Shown: positions 43,490 through 56,900 of the stretch, piece by piece
How positions within the stretch are numbered: the first letter of the stretch is position 1
Layout: each line of letters opens with the position of its first letter
NCBI GenBank assembly: GCA_964019155.1
Contig: OZ025239.1
Span: 95,399,795 to 95,463,794, forward strand
Reading direction: 5' to 3'
DNA from: Osedax fenrisi
Taxonomy: Eukaryota; Annelida; Polychaeta; Sabellida; Siboglinidae
DNA: 64,000 nucleotides
Program-made: the position numbers and the translations under genes
The notes under the pieces: generated by a model
What the model was told of the DNA's origin: nothing
What the model saw: only the letters and a program-made list of their open reading frames with translations
Database searches by the model: none

Positions 43490-44370
43490 TGTATTAGCTA
43501 CTGTATTACCTACTGTATTACCTACTGTATTACCTACTGTATCACCTACTGTATTACCTACTGTATTAGCTACTGTATTAGCTACTGTATTAGCTACTGT
43601 ATTACCTACTGTATTAGCTACTGTATTAGCTACTGTATTACCTACTGTATTAGCTACTGTATTACCTACTGTATTAGCTACTGTATTAGCTACTGTATTA
43701 GCTACTGTATTACCTACTGTATTAGCTACTGTATTACCTACTGTATTAGCTACTGTATTACCTACTGTATTACCTACTGTATTACCTACTGTATTAGCTA
43801 CTGTATTACCTACTGTATTACCTAGTGTATTAGCTACTGTATTAGCTACTGTATTAGCTACTGTATTAGCTACTGTATTACCTACTGTATTACCTACTGT
43901 ATTAGCTACTGTATTAGCTACTGTATTACCTACTGTATTACCTACTGTATTAGCTACTGTATTAGCTACTGTATTACCTACTGTATTACCTACTGTATTA
44001 GCTACTGTATTAGCTACTGTATTACCTACTGTATTACCTACTGTATTAGCTACTGTATTAGCTATTGTATTACCTACTGTATTACCTACTGTATTAGCTA
44101 CTGTATTACCTACTGTATTACCTACTGTATTACCTACTGTATTACCTACTGTATTACCTACTGTATTAGCTACTGTATTACCTACTGTATTAGCTACTGT
44201 ATTAGCTACTGTATTACCTACTGTATTACCTACTGTATTACCTACTGTATTAGCTACTGTATTACCTACTGTATTAGCTACTGTATTAGCTACTGTTTTA
44301 CCTACTGTATTACATACTGTATTACCTACTGTATTACCTACTGTATTAGCTACTGTATTAGCTACTGTAT
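43490..44370 (+). repeat. 0.88-kb segment, 13,980-bp offset, copy 2
   Basis: Partner of 29,510-30,390, with TATCA at 43,536 and the private GCTATTG unit near 44,064. The one-unit gain after about 44,370 explains why TATCA to ACTTTA is 900 bp here instead of 888 bp. Confidence 0.88.
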
Positions 44371-44400
44371 TAGCTACTGTATTAGCTACTGTATTACCTA

Positions 44401-45504
44401 CTGTATTACCTACTGTATTACCTACTGTATTAGCTACTTTATTACCTACTGTATTAGCTACTGTATTAGCTACTGTTTTACCTACTGTATTACCTACTGT
44501 ATTACCTACTGTATTACCTACTGTATTACCTACTGTATTACCTACTGTATTAGCTACTGTATTACCTACTGTATTAGCTACTGTATTAGCTACTGTATTA
44601 CCTACTGTATTACCTACTGTATTACCTACTGTATTACCTACTGTATTACCTACTGTATTACCTACTGTATTAGCTACTGTATTACATACTGTATTACCTA
44701 CTGTATTACCTACTGTATTACCTACTGTATTACCTACTGTATTAGCTACTGTATTACCTACTGTATTACCTACTGTATTACCTACTGTATTAGCTACTGT
44801 ATTAGCTACTGTATTAGCTACTTTATTACCTACTGTATTACCTACTGTATTACCTACTGTATTACCTACTGTATTACCTACTGTATTACCTACTGTATTA
44901 CCTACTGTATTACCTACTGTATTAGCTACTGTATTAGCTACTGTATTATCTACTGTATTAGCTACTGTATTACCTACTGTATTACCTACTGTATTAGCTA
45001 CTGTATTACCTACTGTATTACCTACTGTATTAGCTACTGTATTAGCTACTGTATTAGCTACTGTATTACCTACTGTATTACCTACTGTATTAGCTACTGT
45101 ATTACCTACTGTATTACCTACTGTATTAGCTACTGTATTAGCTACTGTATTAGCTACTGTATTACCTACTGTATTACCTACTGTATTAGCTACTGTATTA
45201 CCTACTGTATTACCTACTGTATTAGCTACTGTATTAGCTACTGTATTAGCTACTGTATTACCTACTGTATTACCTACTGTATTACCTACTGTATTACCTA
45301 CTGTATTACCTACTGTATTACCTACTGTATTAGCTACTGTATTACCTACTGTATTACCTACTGTATTACCTACTGTATTAGCTACTGTATTAGCTACTGT
45401 ATTACCTACTGTATTATCTACTGTATTAGCTACTGTATTACCTACTGTATTACCTACTGTATTAGCTACTGTATTACCTACTGTATTACCTACTGTATTA
45501 CCTA
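44401..45504 (+). repeat. 1.1-kb segment, 3,000-bp offset, copy 1
   Basis: Matches 47,401-48,504 at an offset of 3,000 bp (250 units) with two unit differences: TTATCT at about 44,940 against G-type at 47,940, and a G-type near 45,132 against C-type near 48,132. Both copies hold the ACTTTA pair 384 bp apart and a TTATCT unit near 45,408/48,408. Copy 1 then runs into C-type units where copy 2 has an AGTG unit. Confidence 0.9.
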
Positions 45505-47400
45505 CTGTATTACCTACTGTATTACCTACTGTATTACCTACTGTATTACCTAGTGTATTAGCTACTGTATTACCTACTGTATTACCTACTGTATTACCTA
45601 CTGTATTACCTACTGTATTAGCTACTGTATTACCTACTGTATTACCTACTGTATTACCTACTGTATTACCTACTGTATTACCTACTGTATTAGCTACTGT
45701 ATTAGCTACTGTATTAGCTACTGTATTAGCTACTGTATTACCTACTGTATTACCTACTGTATTAGCTACTGTATTACCTACTGTATTACCTACTGTATTA
45801 GCTACTGTATTAGCTACTGTATTAGCTACTGTATTACCTACTGTATTACCTACTGTATTACCTACTGTATTAGCTACTGTATTACCTACTGTATTACCTA
45901 CTGTATTACCTACTGTATTACCTACTGTATTACCTACTGTATTACCTACTGTATTACCTACTGTATTAGCTACTGTATTAGCTACTGTATTAGCTACTGT
46001 ATTAGCTACTGTATTACCTACTGTATTACCTACTGTATTAGCTACTGTATTACCTACTGTATTACCTAGTGTATTAGCTACTGTATTAGCTACTGTATTA
46101 CCTACTGTATTAGCTACTGTATTACCTACTGTATTACCTACTGTATTACCTACTGTATTACCTACTGTATTAGCTACTGTATTAGCTACTGTATTAGCTA
46201 CTGTATTACCTACTGTATTACCTACTGTATTACCTACTGTATTACCTACTGTATTACCTACTGTATTACCTAGTGTATTAGCTACTGTATTAGCTACTGT
46301 ATTACCTACTGTATTACCTACTGTATTAGCTACTGTATTACCTACTGTATTACCTACTGTATTACCTACTGTATTACCTACTGTATTACCTACTGTATTA
46401 GCTACTGTATTAGCTACTGTATTACCTACTGTATTACCTACTGTATTAGCTACTGTATTAGCTACTGTATTAGCTACTGTATTACCTACTGTATTACCTA
46501 CTGTATTACCTACTGTATTACCTACTGTATTACCTACTGTATTAGCTACTGTATTAGCTACTGTATTAGCTACTGTATTACCTACTGTATTACCTACTGT
46601 ATTAGCTACTGTATTACCTACTGTATTACCTACTGTATTAGCTACTGTATTACCTACTGTATTAGCTACTGTATTACCTACTGTATTAGCTACTGTATTA
46701 GCTACTGTATTAGCTACTGTATTACCTACTGTATTAGCTACTGTATTACCTACTGTATTAGCTACTGTATTACCTACTGTATTACCTACTGTATTACCTA
46801 CTGTATTAGCTACTGTATTACCTACTGTATTACCTAGTGTATTAGCTACTGTATTAGCTACTGTATTAGCTACTGTATTAGCTACTGTATTACCTACTGT
46901 ATTACCTACTGTATTAGCTACTGTATTAGCTACTGTATTACCTACTGTATTACCTACTGTATTAGCTACTGTATTAGCTACTGTATTACCTACTGTATTA
47001 CCTACTGTATTAGCTACTGTATTAGCTACTGTATTACCTACTGTATTACCTACTGTATTAGCTACTGTATTAGCTACTGTATTACCTACTGTATTACCTA
47101 CTGTATTAGCTACTGTATTACCTACTGTATTACCTACTGTATTACCTACTGTATTACCTACTGTATTACCTACTGTATTAGCTACTGTATTACCTACTGT
47201 ATTAGCTACTGTATTAGCTACTGTATTACCTACTGTATTACCTACTGTATTACCTACTGTATTAGCTACTGTATTACCTACTGTATTAGCTACTGTATTA
47301 GCTACTGTTTTACCTACTGTATTACATACTGTATTACCTACTGTATTACCTACTGTATTAGCTACTGTATTAGCTACTGTATTAGCTACTGTATTACCTA

Positions 47401-48504
47401 CTGTATTACCTACTGTATTACCTACTGTATTAGCTACTTTATTACCTACTGTATTAGCTACTGTATTAGCTACTGTTTTACCTACTGTATTACCTACTGT
47501 ATTACCTACTGTATTACCTACTGTATTACCTACTGTATTACCTACTGTATTAGCTACTGTATTACCTACTGTATTAGCTACTGTATTAGCTACTGTATTA
47601 CCTACTGTATTACCTACTGTATTACCTACTGTATTACCTACTGTATTACCTACTGTATTACCTACTGTATTAGCTACTGTATTACATACTGTATTACCTA
47701 CTGTATTACCTACTGTATTACCTACTGTATTACCTACTGTATTAGCTACTGTATTACCTACTGTATTACCTACTGTATTACCTACTGTATTAGCTACTGT
47801 ATTAGCTACTGTATTAGCTACTTTATTACCTACTGTATTACCTACTGTATTACCTACTGTATTACCTACTGTATTACCTACTGTATTACCTACTGTATTA
47901 CCTACTGTATTACCTACTGTATTAGCTACTGTATTAGCTACTGTATTAGCTACTGTATTAGCTACTGTATTACCTACTGTATTACCTACTGTATTAGCTA
48001 CTGTATTACCTACTGTATTACCTACTGTATTAGCTACTGTATTAGCTACTGTATTAGCTACTGTATTACCTACTGTATTACCTACTGTATTAGCTACTGT
48101 ATTACCTACTGTATTACCTACTGTATTAGCTACTGTATTACCTACTGTATTAGCTACTGTATTACCTACTGTATTACCTACTGTATTAGCTACTGTATTA
48201 CCTACTGTATTACCTACTGTATTAGCTACTGTATTAGCTACTGTATTAGCTACTGTATTACCTACTGTATTACCTACTGTATTACCTACTGTATTACCTA
48301 CTGTATTACCTACTGTATTACCTACTGTATTAGCTACTGTATTACCTACTGTATTACCTACTGTATTACCTACTGTATTAGCTACTGTATTAGCTACTGT
48401 ATTACCTACTGTATTATCTACTGTATTAGCTACTGTATTACCTACTGTATTACCTACTGTATTAGCTACTGTATTACCTACTGTATTACCTACTGTATTA
48501 CCTA
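47401..48504 (+). repeat. 1.1-kb segment, 3,000-bp offset, copy 2
   Basis: Partner of 44,401-45,504. It leads into paired AGTG units and the TATCA unit at 48,624, the normal right flank in region E, so copy 2 keeps the family order and copy 1 is the rearranged one. Confidence 0.88.
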
Positions 48505-50782
48505 GTGTATTAGCTACTGTATTAGCTACTGTATTACCTACTGTATTACCTACTGTATTACCTAGTGTATTAGCTACTGTATTAGCTACTGTATTACCTA
48601 CTGTATTACCTACTGTATTACCTACTGTATCACCTACTGTATTACCTACTGTATTAGCTACTGTATTAGCTACTGTATTAGCTACTGTATTACCTACTGT
48701 ATTAGCTACTGTATTAGCTACTGTATTACCTACTGTATTAGCTACTGTATTACCTACTGTATTAGCTACTGTATTAGCTACTGTATTAGCTACTGTATTA
48801 CCTACTGTATTAGCTACTGTATTACCTACTGTATTAGCTACTGTATTACCTACTGTATTACCTACTGTATTACCTACTGTATTAGCTACTGTATTACCTA
48901 CTGTATTACCTAGTGTATTAGCTACTGTATTAGCTACTGTATTAGCTACTGTATTAGCTACTGTATTACCTACTGTATTACCTACTGTATTAGCTACTGT
49001 ATTAGCTACTGTATTACCTACTGTATTACCTACTGTATTAGCTACTGTATTAGCTACTGTATTACCTACTGTATTACCTACTGTATTAGCTACTGTATTA
49101 GCTACTGTATTACCTACTGTATTACCTACTGTATTAGCTACTGTATTAGCTATTGTATTACCTACTGTATTACCTACTGTATTAGCTACTGTATTACCTA
49201 CTGTATTACCTACTGTATTACCTACTGTATTACCTACTGTATTACCTACTGTATTAGCTACTGTATTACCTACTGTATTAGCTACTGTATTAGCTACTGT
49301 ATTACCTACTGTATTACCTACTGTATTACCTACTGTATTAGCTACTGTATTACCTACTGTATTAGCTACTGTATTAGCTACTGTTTTACCTACTGTATTA
49401 CATACTGTATTACCTACTGTATTACCTACTGTATTAGCTACTGTATTAGCTACTGTATTAGCTACTGTATTAGCTACTGTATTACCTACTGTATTACCTA
49501 CTGTATTACCTACTGTATTAGCTACTTTATTACCTACTGTATTAGCTACTGTATTAGCTACTGTTTTACCTACTGTATTACCTACTGTATTACCTACTGT
49601 ATTACCTACTGTATTACCTACTGTATTACCTACTGTATTAGCTACTGTATTACCTACTGTATTAGCTACTGTATTAGCTACTGTATTACCTACTGTATTA
49701 CCTACTGTATTACCTACTGTATTACCTACTGTATTACCTACTGTATTACCTACTGTATTAGCTACTGTATTACATACTGTATTACCTACTGTATTACCTA
49801 CTGTATTACCTACTGTATTACCTACTGTATTAGCTACTGTATTACCTACTGTATTACCTACTGTATTACCTACTGTATTAGCTACTGTATTAGCTACTGT
49901 ATTAGCTACTTTATTACCTACTGTATTACCTACTGTATTACCTACTGTATTACCTACTGTATTACCTACTGTATTACTTACTGTATTACCTACTGTATTA
50001 CCTACTGTATTAGCTACTGTATTAGCTACTGTATTATCTACTGTATTAGCTACTGTATTACCTACTGTATTACCTACTGTATTAGCTACTGTATTACCTA
50101 CTGTATTACCTACTGTATTAGCTACTGTATTAGCTACTGTATTAGCTACTGTATTACCTACTGTATTACCTACTGTATTAGCTACTGTATTACCTACTGT
50201 ATTACCTACTGTATTAGCTACTGTATTAGCTACTGTATTAGCTACTGTATTACCTACTGTATTACCTACTGTATTAGCTACTGTATTACCTACTGTATTA
50301 CCTACTGTATTAGCTACTGTATTAGCTACTGTATTAGCTACTGTATTACCTACTGTATTACCTACTGTATTACCTACTGTATTACCTACTGTATTACCTA
50401 CTGTATTACCTACTGTATTAGCTACTGTATTACCTACTGTATTACCTACTGTATTACCTACTGTATTAGCTACTGTATTAGCTACTGTATTACCTACTGT
50501 ATTATCTACTGTATTAGCTACTGTATTACCTACTGTATTACCTACTGTATTAGCTACTGTATTACCTACTGTATTACCTACTGTATTACCTACTGTATTA
50601 CCTACTGTATTACCTACTGTATTACCTACTGTATTACCTAGTGTATTAGCTACTGTATTACCTACTGTATTACCTACTGTATTACCTACTGTATTACCTA
50701 CTGTATTAGCTACTGTATTACCTACTGTATTACCTACTGTATTACCTACTGTATTACCTACTGTATTACCTACTGTATTAGC

Positions 50783-52198
50783 TACTGTATTAGCTACTGT
50801 ATTAGCTACTGTATTAGCTACTGTATTACCTACTGTATTACCTACTGTATTAGCTACTGTATTACCTACTGTATTACCTACTGTATTAGCTACTGTATTA
50901 GCTACTGTATTAGCTACTGTATTACCTACTGTATTACCTACTGTATTACCTACTGTATTAGCTACTGTATTACCTACTGTATTACCTACTGTATTACCTA
51001 CTGTATTACCTACTGTATTACCTACTGTATTACCTACTGTATTACCTACTGTATTAGCTACTGTATTAGCTACTGTATTAGCTACTGTATTAGCTACTGT
51101 ATTACCTACTGTATTACCTACTGTATTAGCTACTGTATTACCTACTGTATTACCTAGTGTATTAGCTACTGTATTAGCTACTGTATTACCTACTGTATTA
51201 GCTACTGTATTACCTACTGTATTACCTACTGTATTACCTACTGTATTACCTACTGTATTAGCTACTGTATTAGCTACTGTATTAGCTACTGTATTACCTA
51301 CTGTATTACCTACTGTATTACCTACTGTATTACCTACTGTATTACCTACTGTATTACCTAGTGTATTAGCTACTGTATTAGCTACTGTATTACCTACTGT
51401 ATTACCTACTGTATTAGCTACTGTATTACCTACTGTATTACCTACTGTATTACCTACTGTATTACCTACTGTATTACCTACTGTATTAGCTACTGTATTA
51501 GCTACTGTATTACCTACTGTATTACCTACTGTATTAGCTACTGTATTAGCTACTGTATTAGCTACTGTATTACCTACTGTATTACCTACTGTATTACCTA
51601 CTGTATTACCTACTGTATTACCTACTGTATTAGCTACTGTATTAGCTACTGTATTAGCTACTGTATTACCTACTGTATTACCTACTGTATTAGCTACTGT
51701 ATTACCTACTGTATTACCTACTGTATTAGCTACTGTATTAGCTACTGTATTAGCTACTGTATTACCTACTGTATTACCTACTGTATTACCTACTGTATTA
51801 GCTACTGTATTACCTACTGTATTACCTACTGTATTACCTACTGTATTACCTACTGTATTACCTACTGTATTACCTACTGTATTACCTACTGTATTAGCTA
51901 CTGTATTAGCTACTGTATTAGCTACTGTATTAGCTACTGTATTACCTACTGTATTACCTACTGTATTAGCTACTGTATTACCTACTGTATTACCTAGTGT
52001 ATTAGCTACTGTATTAGCTACTGTATTACCTACTGTATTAGCTACTGTATTACCTACTGTATTACCTACTGTATTACCTACTGTATTACCTACTGTATTA
52101 GCTACTGTATTAGCTACTGTATTAGCTACTGTATTACCTACTGTATTACCTACTGTATTACCTACTGTATTACCTACTGTATTACCTACTGTATTAGC
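50783..52198 (+). repeat. 840-bp tandem duplication
   Basis: About 50,783-51,358 and 51,623-52,198 share the same unit code at an offset of 840 bp (70 units), with an AGTG unit near 51,156 and 51,996. I saw no difference inside the roughly 575-bp match. The rest of region F (about 50,400-52,740) is ordinary C/G-type array with a few AGTG and ACTATA units. Confidence 0.85.
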
Positions 52199-53027
52199 TA
52201 CTGTATTAGCTACTGTATTAGCTACTGTATTACCTACTGTATTACCTACTGTATTACCTACTGTATTACCTACTGTATTACCTACTGTATTACCTACTGT
52301 ATTAGCTACTGTATTACCTACTGTATTACCTACTGTATTACCTACTGTATTACCTACTGTATTACCTACTGTATTAGCTACTGTATTAGCTACTGTATTA
52401 CCTAGTGTATTACCTACTGTATTACCTACTGTATTACCTACTGTATTACCTACTGTATTACCTACTGTATTACCTACTGTATTAGCTACTGTATTACCTA
52501 CTGTATTAGCTACTGTATTACCTACTGTATTACCTACTGTATTACCTACTATATTAGCTACTGTATTACCTACTGTATTACCTACTGTATTAGCTACTGT
52601 ATTACCTACTGTATTACCTACTGTATTACCTAGTGTATTAGCTACTGTATTAGCTACTGTATTACCTACTGTATTACCTAGTGTATTACCTACTGTATTA
52701 CCTACTGTATTACCTACTGTATTACCTACTGTATTACCTACTGTATTACCTACTATATTAGCTACTGTATTACCTACTGTATTACCTACTGTATTAGCTA
52801 CTGTATTACCTACTGTATTACCTACTGTATTACCTAGTGTATTAGCTACTGTATTAGCTACTGTATTACCTACTGTATTACCTACTGTATTAGCTAATGT
52901 ATTACCTACTGTATTACCTACTGTATTACCTACTGTATTACCTACTGTATTACCTACTGTATTAGCTACTGTATTAGCTACTGTATTACCTACTGTATTA
53001 GCTACTGTATTACCTACTGTATTACCT

Positions 53028-53038
53028 CTGTATTACCT
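53028..53038 (+). repeat. 11-bp unit opening region-G copy 1
   Basis: Missing A as at 6,529 (junction CCTCTG), phase 0 to 11 modulo 12. The neighbouring unit order differs from that at 6,529 but equals that at 59,555 and 61,858, so this is a separate lineage of the same lesion, or one moved by recombination. Confidence 0.96.
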
Positions 53039-56000
53039 ACTGTATTACCTACTGTATTACCTACTGTATTACCTACTGTATTACCTAGTGTATTAGCTAC
53101 TGTATTACCTACTGTATTACCTACTGTATTACCTACTGTATTACCTACTGTATTACCTACTGTATTAGCTACTGTATTACCTACTGTATTACCTACTGTA
53201 TTAGCTACTATATTAGCTACTGTATTAGCTACTGTATTAGCTACTGTATTACCTACTGTATTACCTAATGTATTACCTACTGTATTACCTACTGTATTAC
53301 CTACTGTATTACCTAGTGTATTAGCTACTGTATTAGCTACTGTATTAGCTACTGTATTACCTACTGTATTAGCTACTATATTAGCTACTGTATTAGCTAC
53401 TGTATTAGCTACTGTATTACCTACTGTATTACCTACTGTATTACCTACTGTATTACCTACTGTATTACCTACTGTATTACCTAGTGTATTAGCTACTGTA
53501 TTACCTACTGTATTACCTACTGTATTACCTACTGTATTACCTACTGTATTACCTACTGTATTACCTAGTGTATTAGCTACTGTATTAGCTACTGTATTAG
53601 CTACTGTATTACCTACTGTATTAGCTACTGTATTACCTACTGTATTAGCTACTGTATTAGCTACTGTATTAGCTACTGTATTAGCTACTGTATTAGCTAC
53701 TGTATTAGCTACTGTATTACCTATTGTATTACCTACTGTATTACCTACTGTATTACCTACTGTATTACCTACTGTATTACCTAGTGTATTAGCTACTGTA
53801 TTAGCTACTGTATTAGCTACTGTATTATCTACTGTATTACCTACTGTATTACCTACTGTATTAGCTACTGTATTACCTACTGTATTACCTACTGTATTAC
53901 CTACTGTATTACCTACTGTATTACCTACTGTATTAGCTACTGTATTAGCTACTGTATTACCTACTGTATTAGCTACTGTATTACCTACTGTATTACCTAC
54001 TGTATTAGCTACTGTATAACCTACTGTATTACCTACTGTATTACCTACTGTATTACCTACTGTATTACCTACTGTATTAGCTACTGTATTAGCTACTGTA
54101 TTAGCTACTGTATTACCTACTGTATTACCTACTGTATTACCTACTGTATTACCTACTGTATTACCTACTGTATTACCTACTGTATTAGCTACTGTATTAC
54201 CTACTGTATTACCTACTGTATTACCTACTGTATTACCTACTGTATTAGCTACTGTATTAGCTACTGTATTACCTAGTGTATTACCTACTGTATTACCTAC
54301 TGTATTACCTACTGTATTACCTACTGTATTACCTACTGTATTACCTACTGTATTAGCTACTGTATTACCTACTGTATTAGCTACTGTATTACCTACTGTA
54401 TTACCTACTGTATTACCTACTATATTAGCTACTGTATTACCTACTGTATTACCTACTGTATTAGCTACTGTATTACCTACTGTATTACCTACTGTATTAC
54501 CTAGTGTATTAGCTACTGTATTAGCTACTGTATTACCTACTGTATTACCTAGTGTATTACCTACTGTATTACCTACTGTATTACCTACTGTATTACATAC
54601 TGTATTACCTACTGTATTACCTACTATATTAGCTACTGTATTACCTACTGTATTACCTACTGTATTAGCTACTGTATTACCTACTGTATTACCTACTGTA
54701 TTACCTAGTGTATTAGCTACTGTATTAGCTACTGTATTACCTACTGTATTACCTACTGTATTAGCTAATGTATTACCTACTGTATTACCTACTGTATTAC
54801 CTACTGTATTACCTACTGTATTACCTACTGTATTAGCTACTGTATTAGCTACTGTATTACCTACTGTATTAGCTACTGTATTACCTACTGTATTACCTAC
54901 TGTATTACCTACTGTATTACCTACTGTATTACCTACTGTATTACCTACTGTATTACCTAGTGTATTAGCTACTGTATTAGCTACTGTATTACCTACTGTA
55001 TTACCTACTGTATTAGCTACTATATTAGCTACTGTATTACCTACTGTATTACCTACTGTATTACCTACTGTATTACCTACTGTATTACCTACTGTATTAG
55101 CTACTGTATTAGCTACTGTATTAGCTACTGTATTACCTACTGTATTAGCTACTGTATTACCTACTGTATTACCTACTGTATTAGCTACTGTATTACCTAC
55201 TGTATTACCTACTGTATTACCTACTGTATTACCTACTGTATTACCTACTGTATTAGCTACTGTATTACCTACTGTATTAGCTACTGTATTACCTACTGTA
55301 TTACCTACTGTATTACCTACTGTATTACCTACTGTATTACCTACTGTATTAGCTACTGTATTAGCTACTGTATTAGCTACTGTATTACCTACTGTATTAG
55401 CTACTGTATTACCTACTGTATTACCTACTGTATTACCTACTGTATTAGCTACTGTATTAGCTACTGTATTAGCTACTGTATTACCTACTGTATTACCTAC
55501 TGTATTAGCTACTGTATTACCTACTGTATTACCTACTGTATTACCTACTGTATTACCTACTGTATTACCTACTGTATTACCTACTGTATTACCTAGTGTA
55601 TTAGCTACTGTATTACCTACTGTATTACCTACGGTATTACCTACTGTATTACCTACTGTATTACCTACTGTATTAGCTACTGTATTACCTACTGTATTAC
55701 CTACTGTATTAGCTACTATATTAGCTACTGTATTAGCTACTGTATTAGCTACTGTATTACCTACTGTATTACCTAATGTATTACCTACTGTATTACCTAC
55801 TGTATTACCTACTGTATTACCTAGTGTATTAGCTACTGTATTAGCTACTGTATTAGCTACTGTATTACCTACTGTATTAGCTACTATATTAGCTACTGTA
55901 TTAGCTACTGTATTAGCTACTGTATTACCTACTGTATTACCTACTGTATTACCTACTGTATTACCTACTGTATTACCTACTGTATTACCTAGTGTATTAC

Positions 56001-56160
56001 CTACTGTATTACCTACTGTATTACCTACTGTATTAGCTACTGTATTAGCTACTGTATTAGCTACTGTATTACCTACTGTATTACCTACTGTATTAGCTAC
56101 TGTATTACCTACTGTATTACCTACTGTATTACCTACTGTATTACCTACTGTATTACCTAC

Positions 56161-56900
56161 TGTATTACCTACTGTATTACCTACTGTATTACCTACTGTA
56201 TTACCTAGTGTATTAGCTACTGTATTACCTACTGTATTACCTACTGTATTACCTACTGTATTACCTACTGTATTACCTACTGTATTAGCTACTGTATTAC
56301 CTACTGTATTACCTACTGTATTAGCTACTATATTAGCTACTGTATTAGCTACTGTATTAGCTACTGTATTACCTACTGTATTACCTAATGTATTACCTAC
56401 TGTATTACCTACTGTATTACCTAATGTATTACCTAGTGTATTAGCTACTGTATTAGCTACTGTATTAGCTACTGTATTACCTACTGTATTAGCTACTATA
56501 TTAGCTACTGTATTAGCTACTGTATTAGCTACTGTATTACCTACTGTATTACCTACTGTATTACCTACTGTATTACCTACTGTATTACCTACTGTATTAC
56601 CTAGTGTATTAGCTACTGTATTACCTACTGTATTACCTACTGTATTACCTACTGTATTACCTACTGTATTACCTACTGTATTACCTAGTGTATTAGCTAC
56701 TGTATTAGCTACTGTATTAGCTACTGTATTACCTACTGTATTAGCTACTGTATTACCTACTGTATTAGCTACTGTATTAGCTACTGTATTAGCTACTGTA
56801 TTAGCTACTGTATTAGCTACTGTATTAGCTACTGTATTACCTACTGTATTACCTACTGTATTACCTACTGTATTACCTACTGTATTACCTACTGTATTAC
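56161..56900 (+). repeat. Internal duplicate within region-G copy 1
   Basis: Rows match 53,041-53,780 at an offset of 3,120 bp with two changes: an extra AATG unit near 56,423, and CTACTG here against CTATTG near 53,723. The copies diverge after about 56,905. No 11-bp unit begins this copy, so the duplication did not include the deletion. Confidence 0.86.

Larger units (their letters stand above)
24780..49919 (+). repeat. Region E higher-order repeat family with fixed marker spacing
   Basis: Four rare marker types recur in a fixed order. The CCG cluster starts at 24,780, 26,796, 28,308, 29,124, 31,140 and 41,028, with a single CCG unit at 38,448. TATCA units start at 25,212, 29,556, 31,572, 33,648, 41,460, 43,536 and 48,624. 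ACTTTA units start at 26,100, 27,612, 30,444, 32,460, 32,844, 42,348, 42,732, 44,436, 44,820, 47,436, 47,820, 49,524 and 49,908. CCG to TATCA is 432 bp in four of four complete cases; TATCA to ACTTTA is 888 bp four times and 900 bp twice; paired ACTTTA units are 384 bp apart five times. The commonest full period is 2,016 bp (168 units), with shortened versions of 1,512 and 816 bp. The interval 32,850-41,020 is interrupted by region-D type segments. Confidence 0.88.

Noticed and set aside
16620..53027. Giant minus-strand repeat protein gene
   Set aside because: The frame is open by construction, because no single substitution in the consensus unit can create a stop. It has no start codon that I saw, no non-repeat domain and no sign of synonymous bias, and it is broken by the 11-bp and 13-bp units on both sides.
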